NCBI GenBank assembly: GCA_947643945.1
Contig: CANRXN010000041.1
Span: 1-7,661, forward strand
Reading direction: 5' to 3'
DNA length: 7,661 bases
Origin: an uncultured Clostridium sp.
Lineage (GTDB): Bacteria > Bacillota > Clostridia > TANB77 > CAG-508
Each line of letters starts with the position of its first letter. Position 1 is the first letter of the stretch. The position numbers and the translations under genes were made by a program. Below, piece after piece: positions 1-5,141 of this stretch. The notes under the pieces are model-generated. The model ran no database searches, had not been told where the DNA came from, and saw only the letters and a list, made by a program, of their open reading frames with translations.

Positions 1-152
1 CCCCCATAAAAAAGTTTATCGTTCAAGCTGATTTTCATAGAAATTCTAAATTCATAATATGGCGCCATTTCATGTCAAGCATGAACATTTTCCATATTAT
101 GAATAAAGAATTTCTAATTCAATCACTTTCAATCAAAACTTTTTTATGGGGG
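1..152. repeat. 152-bp nested palindrome, candidate MITE-like element
   Basis: Bases 1-17 (CCCCCATAAAAAAGTTT) are perfectly complementary to 136-152. Inside, 39-62 pairs with 92-115 at 22 of 24 positions, and an apical hairpin pairs 69-74 (TTCATG) with 80-85 around a 5-base loop. The segments 18-38 and 116-135 pair only partly. The whole stretch could therefore fold into one long interrupted hairpin. It has no open reading frame of note. Long terminal inverted repeats without coding capacity suggest a miniature inverted-repeat transposable element, but the left flank lies outside the window, so no target duplication can be checked. It could instead be the end of a larger element or a strong structural terminator for a gene to the left. 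Confidence 0.6.
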
Positions 153-181
153 ATTATTATTTTAAAAAAGCTATTATAATA

Positions 182-218
182 TAAAAGAGGGATTTTAAGG
201 AACGTCCCCAAAATCCCT
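182..218 (-). terminator. Terminator hairpin of the bactofilin-like gene
   Basis: Read on the minus strand, AGGGATTTT (218-210) pairs with AAAATCCCT (196-188) around a 13-base loop beginning GGGGACGTTCC, followed by a T-rich run (CTCTTTTAT). It begins 5 bases after the stop codon of the upstream minus-strand gene. The loop resembles those of two plus-strand hairpins between tig and clpP. Confidence 0.7.
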
Positions 219-223
219 GCTAT

Positions 224-1420
224 TTAATCTTTTTTCTTTAAAACTAAACTAGATGCTATAATACCTAATCCCAAAATAACGACAACTAATCCTAAAACAG
301 GACCAACAAAAGGAATTAAGCCAACTAGCCATAAAGCAATAGCACAAACTACTAACATACCAAAAATACCAATTGTTTTTTCTATTTTTAGTTTTTGACA
401 AATAATTTGGTTTACGGTAATAATAAACATGGCTGTACTAATTGCTACTAAAGTAGTTATAATTAGCATTGCTAATAATCCTAAAGTAGAAGTAATACCT
501 AAAACAAAGAATAGGACAGTTGCTAGGACTGCTACAATAGGTGTTAAGATTCCTAAACCAATAACAGGTAAAACTTTTTTGCTAGTTAATAAAGTAGTAG
601 TATTTTTTAAGAATTTAGGTGCTAGCCATAAGCATATTAACCAAACGGCAATAACAGTAATTACAAAAGTTCCTAAATCCATAATTTTTTCTGTAAGGTT
701 ATTTCCAGAAAAAGATTTTGCTTGTTCAAAATTAGTTTCTCCAGAAACAGCTCCTTCTGGAATAGAAGCTTCTGTATTAGCAGAGTATTTTAAACTACCA
801 TTAATACTACCTTGCTTATTTTCAGTGGATTCTTGCTCATTATTTTCTTCTGCATTTTTTACTAAACTAAAATTAGCACAATCTACAAAGGCATTTCTTC
901 CAACGGTACCAAAAATATTAACAGTATCAGCTCCTACATGGACATCACGATAAACATATCCTGTAATAGTTGTATTTTCAGCAGCGGCATATAAGTCATA
1001 AACAACACCAGTAATGTGAACTTCTTTAGATAAGGTAAATAAGTTGCTAAATACATATCCTTGTTCACCAACTGTAACGGTATTAGCACAAATAAAGGCA
1101 TCTCCTCCAATTTGTGAATTAATCGTAACATGGTTAGCAAAGATAAATAAATTGCCATCAACAATGTAATCAACTGTTACATTATCACCAGTTAAATAAA
1201 CATCATGTTTTTTAAAATTATCTTCTGTAGTAGTTTGATTAGTAACTTCTGGGTTGACTTCAGGATTTACTACACCGTCAGGAGCTTTTTCATTGGTTTC
1301 TTCTGCCGGTGGAGAAGTAACTTCTGCTGGTGTTTCGTTTTCTGCTCTGACGATAGGAACGGTAAGAGCTAAAACAATTAGTGTTAGCATTGCAATTATT
1401 TTGAATTTGTTTTTTAACAT
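224..1420 (-). CDS. Exported bactofilin-like (polymer-forming) repeat protein with five C-terminal membrane segments
   Basis: The 398-residue product starts with a signal peptide: a basic N-terminus, a hydrophobic core at 8-24, and a probable cleavage after VRA at 24-26. A Pro/Glu/Thr-rich linker (27-70) follows. Residues 73-186 carry degenerate units of about 17 residues of the form xVTIxxxVxGDxFxxAx, typical of right-handed beta-helical bactofilin (DUF583) proteins. A second low-complexity linker (188-245, Glu/Asn/Ser-rich) leads to about five membrane helices (250-268, 283-308, 312-338, 349-367, 368-393) and a KKKD tail. Positive loops fit a repeat domain outside the cell and an inside C-terminus. 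The ATG is preceded by AGGAGG. The gene lies 71 bases after nth, with its own promoter, and no nth terminator is visible, so read-through is possible. Function is unknown; a role at the envelope is inferred. Confidence 0.75.
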   Translation of the reverse strand: MLKNKFKIIAMLTLIVLALTVPIVRAENETPAEVTSPPAEETNEKAPDGVVNPEVNPEVTNQTTTEDNFKKHDVYLTGDNVTVDYIVDGNLFIFANHVTINSQIGGDAFICANTVTVGEQGYVFSNLFTLSKEVHITGVVYDLYAAAENTTITGYVYRDVHVGADTVNIFGTVGRNAFVDCANFSLVKNAEENNEQESTENKQGSINGSLKYSANTEASIPEGAVSGETNFEQAKSFSGNNLTEKIMDLGTFVITVIAVWLICLWLAPKFLKNTTTLLTSKKVLPVIGLGILTPIVAVLATVLFFVLGITSTLGLLAMLIITTLVAISTAMFIITVNQIICQKLKIEKTIGIFGMLVVCAIALWLVGLIPFVGPVLGLVVVILGLGIIASSLVLKKKD

Positions 1421-1455
1421 AAAAAATTCCTCCTAAAATAGTATTTCTATATGCT

Positions 1456-1484
1456 ATTTTATATTGATTTTTGTATTTTGTCAA
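1456..1484 (-). promoter_or_regulatory. Sigma-A-type promoter of the bactofilin-like gene
   Basis: On the minus strand, TTGACA (1484-1479) and TAAAAT (1461-1456) are separated by 17 bases. The -35 box matches the consensus fully. It lies just downstream of the nth stop codon. A 7-bp dyad (AAAATAG/CTATTTT, 1435-1460) overlaps the -10 box and reaches the ribosome binding site. Confidence 0.7.
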
Positions 1485-1491
1485 TCTTAAA

Positions 1492-2127
1492 CTATTTTTT
1501 TGATTGATAAAATTTGCACAAATGATTTATAACACAAAAGTCACATTGTGGCTTTCTAGCGATACAAGTATTTCTGCCATGCCAAACAAAAATATGATTG
1601 ATGTCTTTTAAATATTCTTTAGGGAAAATTTTTATTAAATCTTGTTCTATTTTTTCTGGTTCCTTTTGTTTTGATAAACCAATTAAATTTGAAATTCTTT
1701 TAGCATGGGTATCTACAGCAATTCCTTCTGCAATTCCAAAAACTTCTAATAAAATAACATTAGCACTTTTTCTACCAACACCAGCTAGACTGGTAAGTTC
1801 GTCCATAGTATGAGGAACTTCACCATGAAATGTTTCTAAAACTTGTTTGGCACATAATTTGATATTTTTGGCTTTGTTTTTATAAAAACCACAAGGGTGG
1901 ATTAATTTTTCTAGTTCGGTAAGGTCAATATCAGCAAAGTCTTGGATGGTTTTACAACGGGCAAAAAGCTTAGGTGTCGTTTTATTCACCCTTTCGTCTG
2001 TACATTGGGCAGAAAGCATAACTGCTACAACTAGTTCAAATGGTGTTGTAAAATCTAAGCTACAAGTTGCATCAGGATATCTGTTTTTTAAAGCTTCTAT
2101 TAAATTGATGATTTCTTGTTTTTTCAA
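1492..2127 (-). CDS. nth: Endonuclease III (DNA glycosylase/AP lyase)
   Basis: Nth removes oxidised pyrimidines from DNA and cleaves the resulting abasic site in base excision repair. With a TTG start at 2127 the protein has 211 residues, the usual family size. The helix-hairpin-helix motif LAGVGRKSA carries the catalytic lysine at residue 120, and the catalytic aspartate is D139 in VDTH. A C-terminal 4Fe-4S loop has cysteines at 188, 195, 198 and 204 (C-x6-C-x2-C-x5-C). An in-frame TTG at 2142 overlaps the GGAGG ribosome binding site (2136-2140) and would add five residues, so I prefer 2127, eight bases from that site. A strong promoter lies directly upstream. The next gene on this strand is the bactofilin-like one, with no evident functional link. 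Confidence 0.95.
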   Translation of the reverse strand: MKKQEIINLIEALKNRYPDATCSLDFTTPFELVVAVMLSAQCTDERVNKTTPKLFARCKTIQDFADIDLTELEKLIHPCGFYKNKAKNIKLCAKQVLETFHGEVPHTMDELTSLAGVGRKSANVILLEVFGIAEGIAVDTHAKRISNLIGLSKQKEPEKIEQDLIKIFPKEYLKDINHIFVWHGRNTCIARKPQCDFCVINHLCKFYQSKK

Positions 2128-2149
2128 GGTAATCGCCTCCAAGAGCTAT

Positions 2150-2177
2150 TTTATAAGAAAAAGGAGGGCGTTGTCAA
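2150..2177 (-). promoter_or_regulatory. Sigma-A-type promoter of nth
   Basis: On the minus strand, a perfect TTGACA (2177-2172) is followed after 16 bases by TATAAA (2155-2150). The start site would fall near 2143, giving a very short leader containing the GGAGG site used by nth. Confidence 0.75.
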
Positions 2178-2250
2178 TAGTTCCAGATTTATTAGGTAGG
2201 TCATCAAAAAAAGTTTTACATAAAAAGGAACCAATAATTAGTATAAATAA

Positions 2251-2262
2251 TATAATATACAA
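2251..2262 (+). promoter_or_regulatory. Possible promoter for the 49-residue ORF and spoVM
   Basis: TATAAT (2251-2256) is a perfect sigma-A -10 box, but I find no good -35 box. The overlapping ATACAA (2257-2262) resembles the -10 box of the mother-cell sporulation factor sigma-E (CATACAAT). spoVM of Bacillus subtilis is expressed in the mother cell under sigma-E, so that reading is attractive. However, the start site would fall next to the ribosome binding site and the -35 spacing is poor. Which factor is used cannot be decided from sequence. Confidence 0.3.
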
Positions 2263-2284
2263 AAACAGTGGAGGTAATAATCAA

Positions 2285-2434
2285 ATGTTAAAATTATTTA
2301 GAAAAACATTAGCCATATGTCTTATTGGTTTTGGGTTAGGAATTTTATTAGTATTATTACTTCCTATAACAGGTTGGCTATTTATAATAGGAGTAATTGT
2401 AATTGCCGTTGGATTTATGTGGCTTGCTTGTTAA
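2285..2434 (+). CDS. Small two-helix membrane protein upstream of spoVM
   Basis: A 49-residue ORF starts at ATG 2285 behind GGAGG (2270-2274). After a short basic N-terminus (MLKLFRK), residues 8-26 and 30-47 form two hydrophobic helices joined by a LPITGW turn, so the protein is a membrane hairpin ending WLAC. It sits 20 bases upstream of the spoVM start on the same strand and is probably cotranscribed with it. I do not recognise a family with certainty. Location suggests a sporulation membrane protein, but that is inference only. The reading frame stays open upstream, but the good ribosome binding site and the nth promoter in that stretch favour the start chosen here. Confidence 0.65.
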   Translation: MLKLFRKTLAICLIGFGLGILLVLLLPITGWLFIIGVIVIAVGFMWLAC

Positions 2435-2454
2435 AATAAAGGAGGGAGATACCT

Positions 2455-2529
2455 ATGACAGTTGTCGTAAAAAAAGTACCAAAATTTTTAAGAGGGTTTG
2501 TAAAATTAATATTTGGAATTAAAGACTAA
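2455..2529 (+). CDS. spoVM: Stage V sporulation protein M (SpoVM-like micro-protein)
   Basis: A 24-codon ORF behind a strong AAAGGAGGGAG site encodes a short amphipathic peptide. Compared with B. subtilis SpoVM (26 residues, recalled from memory), residues 9-12 (PKFL), G14, V16, G21 and the terminal D are shared, and Pro9 is at the same position. In B. subtilis, SpoVM is an amphipathic helix that binds the curved forespore membrane and recruits the coat ATPase SpoIVA. Its position convergent with rpmB matches the spoVM-rpmB arrangement in Bacillus, which strengthens the call. Differences: Lys instead of Ile at position 6, Arg instead of Gly at 13, and a tail two residues shorter. Automatic gene calling would usually miss it because of its length. 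Confidence 0.85.
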   Translation: MTVVVKKVPKFLRGFVKLIFGIKD

Positions 2530-2541
2530 AATCATTAACAA

Positions 2542-2569
2542 AAAAAGAGCTGTTTCTTAAGCTCTTTTT
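2542..2569. terminator. Bidirectional terminator between spoVM and rpmB
   Basis: AAAAAGAGCT (2542-2551) pairs perfectly with AGCTCTTTTT (2560-2569) around an 8-base loop. The stem has T-runs on both sides and serves both convergent genes. It includes the final codons and the stop of rpmB. Confidence 0.85.
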
Positions 2570-2754
2570 ACTTTACCATCTTTTAAACATTTTGCACATA
2601 CATAAATTCTTTTAGTTTCTCCATTCATATCAACTTTTACTCTTCTTAAATTTGGTTTCCAAGTACGAGGAGACCTTTTGCTGATATGAGAACGAGTAAT
2701 ACTAAGTTTATTTCCATGACTTGCTGTTTTTTGACAAATTTCACATACTGCCAT
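2557..2754 (-). CDS. rpmB: Ribosomal protein L28 (bL28), zinc-ribbon form
   Basis: bL28 is a structural protein of the large ribosomal subunit. The 65-residue product has the family core (SHISKRSPRTWKPNLRRV and a C-terminal LKDGKVKRA). It carries two CxxC pairs, C4/C7 and C53/C56, so this is the zinc-binding (C+) version rather than the cysteine-free paralogue. The ATG at 2754 follows AGGAGG by about 11 bases. An in-frame GTG at 2766 overlaps that ribosome binding site and is rejected as start. The gene is divergent from tig and convergent with spoVM. Confidence 0.95.
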   Translation of the reverse strand: MAVCEICQKTASHGNKLSITRSHISKRSPRTWKPNLRRVKVDMNGETKRIYVCAKCLKDGKVKRA

Positions 2755-2800
2755 TCTTAATTGCACCTCCTAAATCTTAAAAATAAATTGACTAGTAACA

Positions 2801-2829
2801 AGTTTAACACAAAAAATAAAAAAAAACAA
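2801..2829 (-). promoter_or_regulatory. Candidate rpmB promoter
   Basis: On the minus strand, TTGTTT (2829-2824) and TAAACT (2806-2801) are 17 bases apart, with a TG one base upstream of the -10 box (extended -10). Both boxes are imperfect, and the A/T richness makes chance matches likely. Confidence 0.4.
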
Positions 2830-2857
2830 GTATTTTTTGAAAAATATCAAAAATTCC

Positions 2858-2885
2858 TTGCAAAATAGGAAAAATGTGGTATAAT
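2858..2885 (+). promoter_or_regulatory. Promoter of tig
   Basis: TTGCAA (2858-2863) is followed after 16 bases by a perfect TATAAT (2880-2885) with an extended TGG just before it. It gives a leader of about 80 bases. I see no CIRCE or paired CtsR heat-shock operator here. Confidence 0.75.
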
Positions 2886-2894
2886 AAATGAGCC

Positions 2895-2927
2895 GTTACG
2901 CTTTAAGCCTAAAGTTTAAATCGTAAC
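2895..2927 (+). other. Hairpin in the tig leader
   Basis: GTTACG (2895-2900) pairs with CGTAAC (2922-2927), and CTTTA (2901-2905) can pair with TAAAG (2910-2914) inside it. The structure begins about 3 bases after the expected transcription start and ends about 20 bases before the ribosome binding site. It could stabilise the 5' end of the mRNA; no known riboswitch class is recognised. Confidence 0.45.
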
Positions 2928-2972
2928 AACAAAGAAAGAACTTAAGCAAGGAGAAGAAAGGAATTGAAAAAA

Positions 2973-4259
2973 ATGAACTGTAAAGTAGAAAAAACAAAAA
3001 ACGCAAATGAAGTAAAAGTAGAAATAACCATTGAGGCAGAAAAATTTGAAGAAGCCATAAAAAAAGTATATTTTAAAAGTGCAAAATACTTTAACATACC
3101 AGGATTTAGAAAAGGAAAAGCACCAATGCAAATCGTAGAAAAATATTATGGAAAAGAAATATTCTATGAAGACGCATTCAACGAAGTAGCAGGAGATGCA
3201 TTAGAAGAAGCAGTAAAAGAAAACAAGTTAGAAGTCGTTAGTAGACCAGACATCGATGTAAGCCAAATCGAAAAAGGAAAAGACGTAATCTTCACAGCCA
3301 TCATGCAAACCAAACCAGAAATAGAACTTGGAAAATATAAAGGTATAGAAATTAAAAAAATTGAGTATAATGTAACGGACGAAGAATTAGAACACGAACT
3401 AAGCCACATGCAAGAACACAACGCAAGACTTGTAACTATAGAAGATAGACCAGTAGAAACAGGCGACATAGCAACCATCGACTTTGAAGGATTTGTTGAC
3501 GGAAACGCATTTGAAGGAGGAAAGGCAGAAGGGCATGAATTAGAAATAGGAAGTAACACCTTTATTCCAGGATTTGAAGATCAAGTAATTGGTATGAAAA
3601 TTGATGAAGAAAAAGACATCCAAGTAAAATTCCCAGACGAATACTTCTCAAAAGACTTAGCAGGAAAAGACGCAACCTTCAAAGTAAAAGTACATGAAAT
3701 CAAGAAAAAAGAACTACCAAAATTAGACGACGAATTTGCTAAAGACGTAAGCGAATTTGACACTCTAAAAGAACTAAAAGAAGACATCAAACAAAAAAAT
3801 CAAAAACAAAACGACGACAAAGCAAAATACGAAACACAAGATGCAGTAATAAAAGCCGTATGTGAAAACGTAAAAGTAGAAATTCCATCTGGAATGATTG
3901 AAACCGAAATAGACAGCATGTTACAAAACATGTCTCAGCGTCTATCTTACCAAGGATTAAAATTAGAACAATATCTTCAAATGATGGGAAAAACCGAAGA
4001 AGACATGAAAAAAGAATATGAACCACAAGCAATAGAAGCCATCAAATCAAGATTAGCATTAGAAGCAATTATAAAAGCAGAAAAAATCGAAGCAACGAAC
4101 GAAGAAATAGACGAAAAATTAAAAGAAATGGCTAAGAATTATGGAAAAGAAAACGACGAAGAATTCCTTAAAAACGAAAATGTAAGAAACTATATGAAAG
4201 AAGGATTAGCAAACGAAAAAGCATTAGAATTCCTAGTAAAAAATGCAAAAATAAAATAA
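2973..4259 (+). CDS. tig: Trigger factor, ribosome-associated chaperone and prolyl isomerase
   Basis: Trigger factor binds the ribosome tunnel exit and helps nascent chains fold. The 428-residue product has the usual length. The N-terminal ribosome-binding domain carries the signature GFRKGKAP (44-51). An FKBP-type isomerase domain spans about 160-245 (GDIATIDFEGFVDG, then IPGFEDQVIGM). The C-terminal substrate-binding arms, rich in Lys/Glu helices, cover 246-428. ATG 2973 follows AAAGGA at 10 bases; an in-frame TTG at 2964 follows AAGGAG at a similar distance and would add three residues. The gene heads the tig-clpP-clpX block. Codon choice is peculiar: 22 of 28 Asp codons are GAC and Asn is mostly AAC, the reverse of clpP. 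Confidence 0.97.
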   Translation: MNCKVEKTKNANEVKVEITIEAEKFEEAIKKVYFKSAKYFNIPGFRKGKAPMQIVEKYYGKEIFYEDAFNEVAGDALEEAVKENKLEVVSRPDIDVSQIEKGKDVIFTAIMQTKPEIELGKYKGIEIKKIEYNVTDEELEHELSHMQEHNARLVTIEDRPVETGDIATIDFEGFVDGNAFEGGKAEGHELEIGSNTFIPGFEDQVIGMKIDEEKDIQVKFPDEYFSKDLAGKDATFKVKVHEIKKKELPKLDDEFAKDVSEFDTLKELKEDIKQKNQKQNDDKAKYETQDAVIKAVCENVKVEIPSGMIETEIDSMLQNMSQRLSYQGLKLEQYLQMMGKTEEDMKKEYEPQAIEAIKSRLALEAIIKAEKIEATNEEIDEKLKEMAKNYGKENDEEFLKNENVRNYMKEGLANEKALEFLVKNAKIK

Positions 4260-4268
4260 AATGACAGG

Positions 4269-4303
4269 GCGATGTTTTTTGGGACGGGGCAAAAAAACAT
4301 CGC
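4269..4303 (+). terminator. Hairpin after tig, possible weak terminator or mRNA processing site
   Basis: GCGATGTTTTTT (4269-4280) pairs perfectly with AAAAAACATCGC (4292-4303) around the loop GGGACGGGGCA. Only three T residues follow, and the long A/T run lies inside the stem next to the loop, so it is not a textbook terminator. Partial termination or protection of the tig 3' end is likely. Confidence 0.55.
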
Positions 4304-4329
4304 TTTACAAAAATAAAAAACTTAAGAAA

Positions 4330-4363
4330 CCATGATTTTGGGAACACAGTCAAAAAATCATGG
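4330..4363 (+). other. Hairpin directly upstream of the clpP ribosome binding site
   Basis: CCATGATTTT (4330-4339) pairs with AAAATCATGG (4354-4363) around a 14-base loop starting GGGAACAC. It ends 2 bases before the GAGGAGG site of clpP and lacks a following T-run, so it is unlikely to be a terminator. It may affect clpP translation or mark an RNA processing point. Its loop is like that of the preceding hairpin. Confidence 0.55.
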
Positions 4364-4379
4364 AAGAGGAGGAAAGATT

Positions 4380-4985
4380 ATGTTAGAAAAAAACAGTTTA
4401 GTACCTTATGTTGTAGAGCAAACTAGTAAAGGAGAAAGATCATACGATATTTTTTCAAGATTATTAAAAGATAGAATTATATTTTTAGGAGAAGATGTAA
4501 ATCCAACTACATCTAGTTTAATCATTGCACAATTACTATTTTTAGAATCAGAAGATCCAGATAAAGATATCAATTTATATATTAACTCACCAGGTGGATC
4601 CATTACTGATGGAATGGGAATTATTGATACTATGAATTACATTAAATGCCCAGTGTCAACTATTTGTGTTGGAATGGCAGCAAGTATGGGAGCAGCACTT
4701 TTAGCTGCAGGCGAAAAAGGAAAACGTTTTGCTACACCAAATGCAGAAATTTTAATCCATCAACCATTAATCGGTGGTGGCGGAATTTCTGGGCAAGCAA
4801 CTGAAGTTAAAATTCATGCAGATCACCTTGTAAAAACAAGAGAAAAATTAAATAAATTTTTAAGTGATAGAACTGGTCAAAGCATAGAAACTATCCAAAA
4901 AGATACAGAAAGAGATAATTATATGACAGCTAAAGAGGCTTTGGAATATGGTTTAATAGATGGTATTATGGATAAGAGAAAATAA
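4380..4985 (+). CDS. clpP: ATP-dependent Clp protease proteolytic subunit
   Basis: ClpP forms a 14-subunit barrel that degrades proteins unfolded by ClpX or ClpC/ClpA. The 201-residue product has the normal size. The catalytic triad is visible: S102 in GMAASMGA, H127 in ILIHQPL and D175 in QKDTERD. The oligomerisation segment and the INSPGGSITDG strand (69-78) are conserved. The ATG at 4380 follows GAGGAGG by 7 bases; an earlier in-frame ATG at 4332 lies within the upstream hairpin and is not a family start. No clear promoter lies between tig and clpP, so read-through from tig is likely. All 14 Asp codons are GAT, unlike tig. Confidence 0.98.
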   Translation: MLEKNSLVPYVVEQTSKGERSYDIFSRLLKDRIIFLGEDVNPTTSSLIIAQLLFLESEDPDKDINLYINSPGGSITDGMGIIDTMNYIKCPVSTICVGMAASMGAALLAAGEKGKRFATPNAEILIHQPLIGGGGISGQATEVKIHADHLVKTREKLNKFLSDRTGQSIETIQKDTERDNYMTAKEALEYGLIDGIMDKRK

Positions 4986-4988
4986 ATG

Positions 4989-5108
4989 TTTGAAAGATAA
5001 TTGTATTTGGCGTTGTTACACTTCATTTTCAATTTAATCAACGTACCCTCGTACGCCTCATAAATTGAAAACAAAGTGTGCCTAGGCAAATAGCAATTCT
5101 TTTTCAAA
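4989..5108. repeat. 120-bp imperfect palindrome between clpP and clpX
   Basis: The arms 4989-5036 and 5061-5108 are imperfect reverse complements, with the outer TTTGAAA/TTTCAAA and the inner TTTTCAATTTA/TAAATTGAAAA perfect and about three quarters of positions pairing overall. The apex contains a small hairpin, CGTAC-CCTC-GTACG (5042-5055). The structure fills most of the gap between clpP and clpX and holds no ORF. It may be a degenerate MITE-like insertion or a structured RNA that sets the ratio of clpP to clpX message. Confidence 0.6.
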
Positions 5109-5141
5109 TATAGAGGATATAGAAGAGGGAGAAAGAAAAAG

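Noticed and set aside
429..953. 174-codon plus-strand ORF
   Set aside because: It lies wholly opposite the bactofilin-like gene, has no ribosome binding site and shows no recognisable domain; it is a shadow of the real gene.
2171..2284. Upstream extension of the 49-residue ORF from TTG 2171 behind AAGGAGG
   Set aside because: The frame is open, but the ribosome binding site is only 3 bases from the codon, the stretch overlaps the nth promoter and the added residues look random. The internal ATG has a better site.
4330..4379. CtsR or CIRCE heat-shock operator before clpP
   Set aside because: A single AGTCAAA-like heptad is present without the tandem partner, and no GAGTGCTAA-type inverted repeat is seen; the bases are explained by the hairpin.
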